From: Chitinophaga rhizosphaerae
GTDB taxonomy: Bacteria; Bacteroidota; Bacteroidia; Chitinophagales; Chitinophagaceae
DNA: 64,000 nt
Assembly: GCF_003958645.1 (NCBI RefSeq)
Contig: NZ_RXLO01000008.1
Coordinates: 1-64,000 of the forward strand
Reading direction: 5' to 3'
The notes beneath the pieces were generated by a model that was not told where the DNA came from, made no database searches, and was given only the letters and a program-made list of their open reading frames with translations. Positions within the stretch are counted from its first letter, which is position 1. Every line of letters starts with the position of its first letter. Below, piece after piece: positions 1-9,100 of this stretch. A program made the position numbers and the translations under genes.

Positions 1-128
1 CGTCAAGCGGCTTACTGTATGGCTACCATGGCGCATCATCTACCTAATTTAGACAGATTTTTTCGCATTACTAAAGCCCTCGCACTAAAGTGCGTAGTTT
101 TCAACTAACGGCTGGGACCAATAAAAAT
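1..128. other. Non-coding edge, nothing recognised
   Basis: AT-rich sequence at the window edge. No convincing reading frame, RNA gene or repeat is visible. It lies beyond the terminator of the next gene. Confidence 0.4.
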
Positions 129-156
129 AGTGTCCCGCCCTAAATGGCGAGACACT
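129..156 (-). terminator. Rho-independent terminator of the DUF6520-like gene
   Basis: Interrupted inverted repeat: arms 129-134/151-156 and 136-139/146-149 with loop 140-145. On the minus strand it is followed by a T-rich run. It sits 17 bases past the stop codon of the minus-strand gene at 173-604. Confidence 0.6.
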
Positions 157-172
157 AAATACAGAATTAAAC

Positions 173-604
173 TCAGGAAGGTTTGCAGAATACGGCAAAA
201 ATCTGAGCTCTCTGACCAGTGCGGAGAACACCATCCTTATCGATAAAGGTAAATGCCGGTTGAGCCGGAGTTGCACTAGGACAGGGGGAAGGATCAACGA
301 TAAGTTGAGCACAGCAGAAAACTTGGTTAAGTTCACCGCAGTTCAGACTAGCTGTATAAGACGAAGTAGTCAGACCAAGCAGCCCCTTGTTAACCTGAGA
401 AGTCACATCAGCGTCGCAAACTTCCTGCTGGTTAAGCACGAAAGAATTAATTGCGCAAGTGGTCGGATCATAAGCAGGATTCAATTGGCTATAGCAGTGG
501 GAAATAACTGCACGTTTAGCCACGGGTTCAGCCTTGGTAAAGGCGGTCAGACCGATTGCCAATACAGCAACAACAGCAAGAATGCTAACATTAAAGCGTT
601 TCAT
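173..604 (-). CDS. Exported cysteine-rich protein, DUF6520-like
   Basis: A 143-residue protein with a clear N-terminal signal peptide (residues 1 to about 25: MKRF start, hydrophobic core, then alanine/threonine-rich). The mature part is small and holds eight cysteines (37, 50, 63, 89, 97, 98, 108, 140), which suggests disulfide bonds outside the cytoplasm. It resembles the short exported proteins of Bacteroidota called DUF6520, for which no function is known to me. The next gene upstream on the same strand is a MauE/DoxX-type redox membrane protein, and a TlpA-like thioredoxin lies just beyond. Such proteins handle periplasmic disulfides, so a shared redox role is plausible but is inference. 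The region is AT-rich compared with the rest of the window. The family assignment is tentative; the signal peptide and cysteines are seen directly. Confidence 0.7.
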   Translation of the reverse strand: MKRFNVSILAVVAVLAIGLTAFTKAEPVAKRAVISHCYSQLNPAYDPTTCAINSFVLNQQEVCDADVTSQVNKGLLGLTTSSYTASLNCGELNQVFCCAQLIVDPSPCPSATPAQPAFTFIDKDGVLRTGQRAQIFAVFCKPS

Positions 605-740
605 AATGTTAATTTTTTTTAAAGGATTAAGAAATGATTATTGTCTGCCACGATTTAGGCTGTGGCAAGGCGCATCTAACGCCAGCCTTTGATGTACATC
701 AGAAAATTTATTAGGAGAATATCGTAGATTGTAGATCGTA

Positions 741-1208
741 TTAAATCGGCTGCTTGGTATATTCAGTATTCGCCGTACTCTTTCCCTTTTTGAGAATGCT
801 CTCCATCCAAATCGCCAAGGCTGCCAATAAAGTGAAAACAGCATTAAAAACTAAGTGTACTTCCCAAGTCATCGCGGCCAATATACCGCCACAACTACAA
901 GGCAAGTCATTTGCGTAGGTTAACATTATCCAAATATACCCTGTAAACATCGCCATTAGAAAAAAAGAACCCATCAAGGCAATCATTCTTGTTTTCCGAA
1001 TAATCAAGCCAAGGGCAAGCAAAAGCTCTCCAACAGGAATAGCATAAGAAACGAATCCTGGCCCCCATTGCATAAATGGTGATTTATGTAGTTGGGAAAG
1101 AAATGTTTCATGATCCATTAACTTGTTCAATCCAGTATAAACAAAAAGAATAATAAATAGGGAACAAATAAACTGCTGAGCGATGTAAATGCGCCGTGTC
1201 TTAACCAT
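741..1208 (-). CDS. MauE/DoxX-family redox-associated membrane protein
   Basis: A 155-residue membrane protein with four hydrophobic segments (about 10-28, 50-70, 73-97 and 116-136). A conserved-looking Cys-Ser-Cys-Gly-Gly motif (cysteines 104 and 106) sits at the start of the last helix. MauE-type proteins are related to DoxX and DsbD-like modules and are thought to move reducing equivalents across the membrane to periplasmic thiol proteins. The cysteine pair in a membrane-edge loop fits this. It lies upstream of the cysteine-rich exported protein on the same strand (136-bp gap, so co-transcription is uncertain) and divergent from a TlpA-like thioredoxin. Substrate is unknown. Confidence 0.75.
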   Translation of the reverse strand: MVKTRRIYIAQQFICSLFIILFVYTGLNKLMDHETFLSQLHKSPFMQWGPGFVSYAIPVGELLLALGLIIRKTRMIALMGSFFLMAMFTGYIWIMLTYANDLPCSCGGILAAMTWEVHLVFNAVFTLLAALAIWMESILKKGKSTANTEYTKQPI

Positions 1209-1556
1209 AAATTGTTTTTTTGAACAAACGATGGGAATTGCTAAAAATATCTATTTATCACTAATGGTCAACTATCTCTTTTAGGTTCTCAATAATTGCG
1301 TACTCTTTCAATGATTATACCAGCAAATTAAAACAACATACGGCAACCCAATCGCAGTGTGGCTATTTTTTCAATTTTGTATCAAAAAAAATAAAATTTA
1401 ATCCTCCATTATGCTCTCCTCAATTTCACCTGACACTTCCAATCTCCAAATTATAGATTAAAATATTCCCCCTTTTTTCAAATATCACATCTTAATATAA
1501 AGATTGGATAATCTTAATTTTACTACCCATTCAATCTGCAAAGATGTTTGGGTGTC
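1209..1556. other. AT-rich divergent intergenic region
   Basis: About 350 bases, very AT-rich, between two divergent genes. It should hold both promoters, but no perfect TAnnTTTG box was found. A near match (GATGTTTG) lies just before the TlpA-like start. No RNA gene seen. Confidence 0.4.
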
Positions 1557-2774
1557 ATGAATTCCATTAAAAGTATAACTACAGCAAATCGTACCATGAA
1601 AATTAGAATTTTCTCCATGCTTTTTGTGACAACAATGTTTATAAGCATTAACCCTGTTTTGGCTCAAAAAATTTCAAATATCAATAGCCCATACTCGATT
1701 ATATGCAAATTTTCAGGTCTTGCGAATAAGTCCAGCGTATTTTTAGTTTCGTCTGAAAATGATACATTAGGAAAAGCAACTTCAAAATTTGACTCAGTTT
1801 ACTTCCATGGCACTTTGGAGCCTGGCGGGAGAATATTAAGAATCACTTTTGATTCATATACCTCTGCCAGCCCTACTGAGTATTTCTTTATTGACAACGA
1901 TACAATCACGATTGAAGGTACGATGGGGGTCACATCTCCCATGTCTTCAAGTCCCATGCTACAACACATCGATATTTACGTTACGGGGAGCAACACCAAT
2001 AAAGAATACAATAGCTATTTACGCGCAATTAATTCAACAAAACAACAATATCTCCAATTAAGATATAAGCGTAACAAAAGTAAAGATACCCTTGACATAC
2101 TAAGCTTCGCCAGAAATAAATACTATGACGCAATCAGAAATTGGGCTAAGGGGAATCCACATTCAAAAATCATACCCTATATTTTACTAACAGCTCTGCG
2201 AGAAAATGATCAAGAAATTTATGCACAATTAGAAAACGATCTCCCTGACACCCAAAACATAAGTTATTATGAAAAACAAGCTTTAATGTTATTGAATGAA
2301 TTGCACCGTGATTCAAAATTCAAGGATGGTTCAATATTAAGAGAGTTAGGTTTAAGGGATGTTCAAAACAATACATTTAACATTCTTCAATTAATCAATT
2401 CCCATGAATTCACACTAATTGACTTTTGGGCGTCATGGTGTGCTCCATGCCGAGAAGAAATACCAAATTTAAAAAAGGCATATCATGAATTAAAATATGC
2501 CGGTTTCAATATTGTAGGGATCTCTATTGATAAATCAGAAGAGAAATGGGTAAATGCCGTTAAACAAGACGGCACCCCTTGGCCTCACTTAATTTCAACA
2601 GACAATAAAAACTTAGTCGCCATTTTAGGCATAAATAGTATTCCAGCCTATTTACTAGTTGACAAAAAAGGGAGAATCATTGCTTACGATTGCCAAAATT
2701 GTCGCATACAGTCATTTGGGGGTAGCCTCAGGGGTGATAGTTTAATTAACAAAGTAAAACAGTTGCTTAACTAA
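1557..2774 (+). CDS. TlpA-family thiol-disulfide oxidoreductase
   Basis: About 405 residues. Translation could start at the ATG at 1557 or at 1596; the second gives the cleaner signal peptide (MKIRIF start, ending near VLAQ). The middle of the protein resembles the DUF4369-type N-terminal region often fused to TlpA in Bacteroidota. The C-terminal ~140 residues are a thioredoxin fold with the active site WCAPC (about residues 294-298 from 1557) and a cis-proline loop SIPAY about 65 residues later. An extra CxxC (CQNC) lies near the C-terminus. Expected role: periplasmic reduction or isomerisation of disulfides, taking electrons from a membrane partner such as the neighbouring MauE-like protein (inference). 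Codon use is AT-rich, unlike the rest of the window. The stop codon is only 2 bp from the IS256 end, so the 3' side may have been altered by the insertion. Confidence 0.85.
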   Translation: MNSIKSITTANRTMKIRIFSMLFVTTMFISINPVLAQKISNINSPYSIICKFSGLANKSSVFLVSSENDTLGKATSKFDSVYFHGTLEPGGRILRITFDSYTSASPTEYFFIDNDTITIEGTMGVTSPMSSSPMLQHIDIYVTGSNTNKEYNSYLRAINSTKQQYLQLRYKRNKSKDTLDILSFARNKYYDAIRNWAKGNPHSKIIPYILLTALRENDQEIYAQLENDLPDTQNISYYEKQALMLLNELHRDSKFKDGSILRELGLRDVQNNTFNILQLINSHEFTLIDFWASWCAPCREEIPNLKKAYHELKYAGFNIVGISIDKSEEKWVNAVKQDGTPWPHLISTDNKNLVAILGINSIPAYLLVDKKGRIIAYDCQNCRIQSFGGSLRGDSLINKVKQLLN

Positions 2775-2791
2775 AAGGCACTATCTCATTA

Positions 2792-2819
2792 ACTGTGTAA
2801 GTTTCAAAAATCGGAGTTC
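2792..2819. repeat. IS256 left inner inverted repeat
   Basis: 28-base block beginning ACTGTGTAA and ending ATCGGAGTTC. It is the inverted counterpart of 4109-4136 with five mismatches. Confidence 0.75.
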
Positions 2820-2830
2820 TGTATTAGTAC

Positions 2831-4065
2831 CTATAACTTGATTCTATTTTCAAAAATAGTTAAAAACTGATGGAGGACCACACCCCAGTTTCTTATTGGC
2901 ATAGTCCATTTCTTTGTCACCTCTCTTAGCGCCAGGTACACCGATTTGAGCACAGCGTCATCCGTAGTGAAAGAGAGCTTGTTCTTAGTATATTTCCTAA
3001 TCTTTCCGTTAAGGTTTTCAATCAGGTTAGTCGTATAGTTGATTTGACGGATCTCAATGGGGAAATCGAAGAAAACGGTCAGTTCTTCCCAGTTTTCCTT
3101 CCAGCTTTTGATTGCATAGCCGTATTTGCTGCCCCATTTAGCCTCAAAGCTCTCCAGAGCAGCCTCAGCTGCCTGGCGGGTATGCGCCGCGTAAATATCC
3201 CTCATATCCTGGGTGAACGCCTTTTTGTCTTTCCAGACCACATAGCGACAGCTATTGCGAATTTGGTGAACTACACAAATCTGGGTGGAAGACTGCGGGA
3301 ATACTGCCCGGATGGTCTGGGTAAAGCCATTAAGGTTGTCGGTTGCCGTGATAAGGATATCCTCCACTCCACGAGCCTTCATATCCATTAATACGGACAT
3401 CCAGTACGCCGCTGACTCATTCTTGCCCAGCCACATCCCCAGCACTTCCTTATAACCGTCTTTACGCAGCCCCACGGCTATGTAAATTGTCTTATTGATT
3501 ACTTTACTATTCTCTCGAACCTTGAATACGATGCCGTCCATCCAAACGATCAGGCAAACGGGCTCCAAAGGGCGATTCTGCCAGGCTACGATGTCCTCCG
3601 CCACCCGGGAGGTGATCCGGCTGATGGTGGCCGTGGATAATTCGAACTTATAGACATCCTTAATCTGTTCCTCAATATCGCTTACAGTCATGCCTTCATA
3701 TAAGGACACGATTACCTCCTCAATACCTTCCACCATGCTTTCCCGCTTGGGGACAACCGAGGAAAAGCGAAGCTTTGACGTAGGTTGCGAGCGAAGCTCA
3801 AAGGGTTAAAACTGGCGCCCCGGTCACGCGGAACTTTTATCTCTGCTTCCCAAAAACTGGTCCTAATCTTCTTCTTTCCATACCCATTTCGGGCATTAGA
3901 ACTATCGGACTGCTCATTCTTTCCGTACCCTAAATGTACATCCAGCTCGCCTTCCAGCATTTTTTCAATAGCCCTTTTCTGGGTCTTGCCCAGGAAGTCA
4001 TTGAGTTGCTCTCCGGTCTTAAATTGCTTCAAAAAATCGTCTGATAAAAAATCCTCTGCTTTCAT
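2831..4065 (-). pseudogene. IS256-family transposase, disrupted by a 44-bp insertion
   Basis: The reading frame is in two pieces. The N-terminal piece (3712-4065, ATG at 4065) runs through the typical LGYGKNE and KVPRDR segments and then goes out of frame. The C-terminal piece (2831-3736) begins at the conserved MVEGIEE segment and carries the DDE catalytic residues: Asp in WMDGIVFK, Asp in TATDNLNG and Glu in NLIENLNGK. Between them lie 44 extra bases (3758-3801). Removing them joins the frame as ...SFNP-VVPKRESM..., which fits the family. An IS256 transposase is normally about 400 residues in one frame, so the element cannot move itself unless frameshifting occurs. Programmed frameshifting is not typical of IS256, and the extra DNA has its own repeat structure, so disruption is the better reading. 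Confidence 0.85.
3758..3801. repeat. 44-bp insertion with two GCGAAGC mini-hairpins
   Basis: Extra DNA inside the transposase gene. It holds GCGAAGC twice (3767-3773 and 3791-3797). Each copy is flanked by complementary bases: AAAGC-GAA-GCTTT at 3764-3776 and GAGC-GAA-GCTC at 3789-3799. The GCGAAGC heptamer is known to form an exceptionally stable single-strand DNA hairpin with a GAA loop. Its length (2 modulo 3) breaks the frame. It may be a copy of a small dispersed repeat; only one copy was noticed in this window. Confidence 0.55.
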
Positions 4066-4091
4066 TATTCTGTGTAAAGTTTAAAAGTAAA

Positions 4092-4122
4092 AAAATCGGA
4101 GCTCTTACGAACTCCGATTTTA
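4092..4122. terminator. Stem-loop at the transposase-proximal IS end
   Basis: AAAATCGGAG...CTCCGATTTT forms a stem (10 bp, one mismatch, two more pairs, TTAC loop) just upstream of the transposase start. A-run and T-run flanks make it terminator-like in both directions. IS elements often carry such structures to limit read-through into the transposase. It overlaps the inner inverted repeat. Confidence 0.5.
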
Positions 4123-4136
4123 TATGTTTACACAGT
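4109..4136. repeat. IS256 right inner inverted repeat
   Basis: Inverted counterpart of 2792-2819, 23 of 28 bases identical. Confidence 0.75.
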
Positions 4137-4172
4137 TTTTGTTATAGTGTCTGCAAAGACAATTACACCTGT

Positions 4173-4199
4173 AAAAAAAGGCAGTGCAACCGCACTGCC
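4173..4199 (-). terminator. Rho-independent terminator of the isomerase-like gene
   Basis: Perfect 8-bp stem (4180-4187 with 4192-4199), four-base loop, and seven T on the minus strand (4173-4179). It lies 9 bases past the stop of the gene ending at 4208 and just outside the IS256 element. Confidence 0.85.
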
Positions 4200-4207
4200 C
4201 TTCACAA

Positions 4208-5044
4208 TCATTTCACCAAACTCCTCACCACCCCCTCAAAAAACCCTTTCCCCTCCGCGATCCCCGGCAACGGGTCCGCCATGTTCTTCTCATACTCTAT
4301 ACTGCAAATACCCTTATAATTAATCTTTGCCATCGATTGCACGAAACCGGGGAAATTGATCACCCCGCGGCCGATCTCCGTAGGTTTCCCCTGGTTGGAC
4401 GCCACCGTCACATCTTTGAGGTGCAGGTCGAAAATACGATCCTTATACAGCTTCATCGCCTGACCAGGCTCCTCTCCCGCCCGCATCGCATGCCCGATGT
4501 CCAGGCAAATGCCCATCCGCGCATCACGGTGCTTGATGAGGTCGTACACGTTCTTCGGGCCGGGGTACAGCTTGTCTTCCGGACCATGGTTGTGGATCGC
4601 CAGGCGGATGTTCGTCGCCTTGATCTTCGCCTCGGTGTAATCAAGCAGTTCGGGATTGGGAACGCCCACGATCAAAGGAACACCCACCTTCGCAGCATAC
4701 GCGAATGCCTCATCCACCGCCTTTTCGGTTTTCATGTAAATCACACCCACGGCGTACACCTTGATGTCTGCCGCTTTGAACTTGCCCAGCACTTCGGCGA
4801 TCTTCTCTTCCGAACTGTTCAGGGGCAGGTGGATGTCTTTCACGGAAATGTATTCGATCCCGGCGCGCTTCATCTGGGCGATCGCTTCATCCACACTGAA
4901 CTTGGCGAAGGTATAACCCGCCATGCCCATGGGGAAACGCTGGCCTGCCGGCTTCGGCGCCGCCGCTACCGCTGCCAGGGGCCCCGCCGCCGTGGCGGCC
5001 AGTCCCAATGCGGTTTGCAACAGGAAGTTTCTTCTTGTAGACAT
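4208..5044 (-). CDS. Exported sugar phosphate isomerase/epimerase-like TIM-barrel protein
   Basis: 278 residues. The N-terminus is a Tat-type signal (STRRNFLL, then an alanine-rich core to about residue 30), so it is probably exported folded with its metal. The rest fits the xylose-isomerase-like TIM barrel (AP endonuclease family 2). Candidate metal and substrate residues are H151/H153 (HNHG), D182/H185 (LDIGH), D206/H208 (DLHLKD) and E250 (SIEYE). Proteins of this kind act on sugars or inositols; the real substrate is unknown. It is transcribed alone, with its own terminator. A tandem TTTCCGGGA pair lies 37-57 bp upstream of the start and may be an operator. Confidence 0.85.
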   Translation of the reverse strand: MSTRRNFLLQTALGLAATAAGPLAAVAAAPKPAGQRFPMGMAGYTFAKFSVDEAIAQMKRAGIEYISVKDIHLPLNSSEEKIAEVLGKFKAADIKVYAVGVIYMKTEKAVDEAFAYAAKVGVPLIVGVPNPELLDYTEAKIKATNIRLAIHNHGPEDKLYPGPKNVYDLIKHRDARMGICLDIGHAMRAGEEPGQAMKLYKDRIFDLHLKDVTVASNQGKPTEIGRGVINFPGFVQSMAKINYKGICSIEYEKNMADPLPGIAEGKGFFEGVVRSLVK

Positions 5045-5080
5045 ATGTTTTGTTTGATTATTTTAACCCAATATGGGGAT

Positions 5081-5101
5081 TTTCCGGGAATATTTCCGGG
5101 A
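5081..5101. promoter_or_regulatory. Tandem TTTCCGGGA motif, possible operator
   Basis: Two copies of TTTCCGGGA (5081-5089, 5093-5101) with a 12-bp period. The interval between them also reads as a partial palindrome (GGAATATTTCC). It sits just upstream of the isomerase-like gene on the minus strand. Function is inferred from position only. Confidence 0.25.
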
Positions 5102-5268
5102 GAAATGCGCTGGCAGGGCTTCCGGCGGCATTTCCATCGTTGTAAATGATTTTGAGGATTGTGTTTCCGGCAGGCTTTTACTGCCGGGGACCCAGGCGCT
5201 CACGTAAGAAACCGATCCCATGTACCGTACTTTCGCTCCAACGAAACACCTGGTTATTTATTTATCCC

Positions 5269-5715
5269 TCAAGCCAGGAGGTTCCGGCGCATTTTCATAA
5301 GCAAATCTCCCACCCGCTCCAGCTCCGACTTCGAAATATCCTTCTCGATCAGGCGGAAGAAATCGTCGAGCACCGGGTTAAACGCCTCCACATACTCCCG
5401 GCCGGCCTTCGTGAGCGCGATGATCTTGTTGCGCCGGTCAGACGGGTCCTCCCTCCGCACCACGAGCTTGCGCTTGCTGAGGTTGTCGATCAGCGGCGTG
5501 ATGCTCGCCTTGTTCTTGATAAGCAAATTGGCGATCTCCTGCTGGTTCACTTCCTGCCCCCGCCAGAGCACCAGCAACAATTGTAACATCTCATACGTGA
5601 TGTCATAATTCCCTTCCTTGATCTTTTTGGAAATGAACTGCCGCATGGCCGAACGAAGACTCGTGATCGCATCGAGCGCATTGCGGATGTGCTCAAATTC
5701 TTTCGATGGTATCAT
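5269..5715 (-). CDS. MarR-family transcriptional regulator
   Basis: 148 residues with the MarR winged helix-turn-helix. The recognition region is at about 54-85 (NQQEIANLL...ASITPLIDNL), followed by the wing with the family signature DPSDRR at 90-95. N- and C-terminal helices form the dimer interface. MarR proteins usually repress a neighbouring or divergent gene and let go on binding a small aromatic ligand. The divergent neighbour is the SusC/SusD pair starting at 6189, 473 bp away, and a perfect palindrome lies between them (5941-5962). That MarR controls the pair is inference. Confidence 0.9.
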   Translation of the reverse strand: MIPSKEFEHIRNALDAITSLRSAMRQFISKKIKEGNYDITYEMLQLLLVLWRGQEVNQQEIANLLIKNKASITPLIDNLSKRKLVVRREDPSDRRNKIIALTKAGREYVEAFNPVLDDFFRLIEKDISKSELERVGDLLMKMRRNLLA

Positions 5716-6188
5716 ATCAAATTAAAGATAAGGACAAACTAGTTAAACATTAAACCGTCTCTGCTATTTCACTCCCACCTTACATCCTCGCACGTTAACA
5801 ATCAATATTTTATACAATTCAGGGTTGAACGGATGGGTTTTCAAAGCCTAAAAGTAAACAGCGCGAAAGCAATTCGCAAGCATATGAAATAAAAAATAAT
5901 CCACATTCATTGATTTCACCGGGTTTTGCGCTTATATTGGTATCGGAATCGCAATTCCGATAAGGAAAACGCTTTTCAACGGAAAATCATTCAGGTACGA
6001 CAGCATTATTATCAAAATCAAATCGCTATTCCTTAACACATTGTAAAACAAACGGGAAACCCACGTCTGGATAACCCTTTGCCCAAAAAACGCGGGAACG
6101 GCAACCAATATAAATCGTGCAGCGAGCATGCAGTTCAGCTATGTCACTATTTGTCAACCAGTTATATCCTCTCACAAAATCAGCTACC
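5716..6188. other. Long divergent control region between marR-like gene and susC
   Basis: 473 bases without a credible gene. It is AT-rich and contains the 9-bp palindrome at 5941-5962. No perfect TAnnTTTG box was found. A frame extends the SusC gene up to 6117, but its extra N-terminus is not part of the signal peptide. Confidence 0.4.
5941..5962. promoter_or_regulatory. Perfect inverted repeat, possible MarR operator
   Basis: TATCGGAAT and ATTCCGATA (5941-5949 and 5954-5962) separated by four bases. MarR proteins bind palindromes of about this size. It lies midway between the divergent MarR and SusC genes. Confidence 0.35.
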
Positions 6189-9100
6189 ATGAGAAAAATG
6201 CTCAGGCTATTAACGGCATTGTCGTTAATACTGTTTTTGCTGCCTGCCATCTCCCCGGCGCAGCAAAAAGCCATCACCGGCACCGTGCAGGGAGACGACG
6301 GCACACCCATGCCCGGCGTCTCCATTCGCATTAAAGGCACCACGCGCTATGCGCAAACCAATCCATCCGGCCAGTTCACCATCCAGGCGGCGCCCGGCGA
6401 AATGCTGGAATTCTCCTTCATCGGCTATGTCACCAAAGACGTGCTGATCGGGGACAACGCCACCCTCCGCATCATCATGGAAACCAGTTCCAGCGCTCTC
6501 GGCGAAGTGGTGGTCACGGCCATGGGCATTAAAAAGGAACGAAAGGCACTGGGGTATTCCGTGCAAGACATCAAGGCCGATGAACTGATGAAAAACAAAG
6601 ACCCCAACCTCATCAATTCCCTCAACGGCAAGATCGCGGGCCTTAACATCACCAACTCCGGCGGCGCGCCCGGCTCATCCGCCTCCATCGTTATTCGCGG
6701 CGGCACCTCGCTCGAGCGCGACAACCAGCCCTTGTTCGTGGTAGACGGCATGCCGATCGATAACTCCACCGGCCAGGGAGACAACAGCGCCTTCGACGGG
6801 ATGATCAACCGTTCCACCACCAACTCCAACCGCGCAATGGACCTCAACCCGGAAGACATCGAAAGCATTTCGGTGCTGAAAGGCCCCGCCGCCGCGGCCC
6901 TCTACGGCATCCGCGCCGCCAACGGCGCCATCGTCATCACCACCAAAAAAGGCAAAGACGGCGCCACGAGCGCATCCATCACTTCCCGGTACACCAACAG
7001 CTGGGTGAACAAACTGCCGAAACAGCAAAGCACCTTCAAGCAAGGCTCTTCGCTGAACGGCACGTTCACCGACCAGACCACCGTTTCCTGGGGCAAACGC
7101 TTCGAAGCGGGCGAAGAAGTGTACGACAACGTCCGCAACTTCTTCCAGCACGGCCAGGCGTTCGATAACAGCTTCACCGTTACCGGCGGCAACAAGAACG
7201 GCAACTTCTTCCTTTCCGGCTCCGCCCTCCGCCAAACGGGCATCGTGCCAACCACGGGCTTTAACCGCTCCACGGTCCGCTTTAACGGCGAACAGAAGAT
7301 AGGACGGTTCACCTTCGGCATCAATTCCTCCTTCTCGCACGCCAACACCACCAAAACCCTCACGGCCAACGGGCTCTGGGACGCCCAAACCAACGGTGCG
7401 CTGGAAGGCGCGCTGGTATGGCCCCGTAACCGCGACATGCGGTACTGGCTCGATCCCAACGGCGCCAAGGTCCGCCTCCTGCCCGCCATCAGCCTCGATG
7501 CGAACGGCGACCTCGAAAACCCGAACTGGATCCTGCACCGCAACCCCCAGGGCGATAAAACCAACCGCTGGCTGGGAACGGCCTATGCCAACGTGAAAAT
7601 CACCGACTGGCTGGATGCTACCTATCGCCTCGGTATCGATAATTACGTGACCCAGTTCTCCACCATCATTTCCCCCGGCTCTTCCGTGAAGGAAGCCTGG
7701 CTGAAAGGGATGATTTCCGAAACGGACAGGAACTATCAATACATCAATTCCAACTTCATGCTGAATTTCCACAAGAACATCGGCAGGGATTGGGACCTGA
7801 ACTTCCTGCTGGGTACCACGGCGGAGGATTTCAAAACGAAATCCAATTCCCTTCGCGCCGAAAACCTCCTGCTGCCCAACAAATGGACCATCAACAACGC
7901 CGACCGCCGCGACCGCTACGCCCTGCAGAAGCTCGACCGCTCCAGGCTCGTGGGCGCTTACGGCGATCTCCGCGTTTCGTATAAAAACATGGTGTTCCTC
8001 AGCGCCACGGGCCGCAACGACTGGACGTCCACCCTCACGCAAGACAACTGGTCGTTCTTCTACCCCGCCGTGAGCGGCAGCTTCGTGTTCACAGAACTGA
8101 TGGAAAAGAACAGCATCCTCAGCTACGGCAAGGTGCGCGCTTCCTGGGCCCAGGTGGGCAAAGTGGCGCCGGCTTACCAGACAGCCACTTACCTGAAAAC
8201 CCCGGAACTGACCATCGGCGGCGGTTTCCGGAATGAATGGACGCGCGGCAACCCGAACATGAAACCCGAAACCACTACATCCACCGAAGTGGGTACGGAA
8301 CTGCGCTTCCTCGGCAACCGCCTCGGCCTGGACGTAACGTATTACGTCAACAACAGCCGCGACCAGATCCTCCAGCCCCGCGTTTCCAATGCTACCGGCT
8401 ACATCCTCAGCTATGTGAACACCGGCGAGATCGAGAACCGGGGGATTGAAGTATCCATCAACGCCAACCCTATCCGCAAAAAGGATTTCAACTGGGACGT
8501 GGCGCTGAATTTCTCCAAAAACAAAGGCACCGTGAAATCGCTCCCCGCCGCGCTCCCCATCCTTTACGTGACAGACGTGCAGGTCGGCAATGCGAAAGCC
8601 GCCTCGTTCGACGGCGGTAACTTCATGGGCCTCAGCGGCTCGCGCTGGCAGCACGACGAGAACGGCAACACCATCCTCGACTGGGATACCGGCCTGCCGA
8701 AAATCTCCGGCAATACCACCGAAAACGTGGGCAACCGCGAGCCCAACCTGCTGGGCGGTATCAACAACAGCTTCACTTACAAAAACTGGAACCTTTCCTT
8801 CCTGTGGGATTTCCGGCTGGGTGGAGATGTGTTCAACGGCACGGAATACATGCTCGTGAGCAACGGCCTCAGCACCATCACCGAAAACCGCGACCAGAAC
8901 ATCACCCTCACCGGCGTTTCCATGAACCCCGGCACCAACAAGTACGAGGCCAAAACCGCCACCGTAAAGGCTACGGAGAAGTTCTACCGCGAAATGTACC
9001 TGAACCATATCCCTTTCTTCGTGGAAAAAGTAAACTGGATGCGGCTGCGCTCGCTATCGCTCACCTATAACCTGCCGCAGGGCATGTTCTCCAACATGAA

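Larger units (their letters stand above)
2777..4151 (-). mobile_element. IS256-family insertion sequence, probably inactive
   Basis: About 1.37 kb. The ends are imperfect inverted repeats. The inner blocks at 2792-2819 and 4109-4136 match in 23 of 28 positions, and an outer CACTAT block lies at the same distance on both sides (2779-2784 and 4144-4149). The only gene is an IS256-type DDE transposase, broken by an internal insertion (see 2831-4065 and 3758-3801). No clear 8-9 bp target duplication was found, so either one flank has changed or the exact ends differ by a few bases. It marks the border between the AT-rich left part and the GC-rich right part of the window. Confidence 0.85.

Noticed and set aside
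2777..4151. Programmed frameshift in the IS256 transposase
   Set aside because: IS256 elements normally use one frame; the extra 44 bases with internal repeats explain the break better.
6675..9008. 777-residue open frame on the minus strand across SusC pair 1
   Set aside because: It is the mirror of a well-supported SusC gene; its translation is rich in Val, Gly, His and Ala with no recognisable domain. High GC leaves long antisense frames open.
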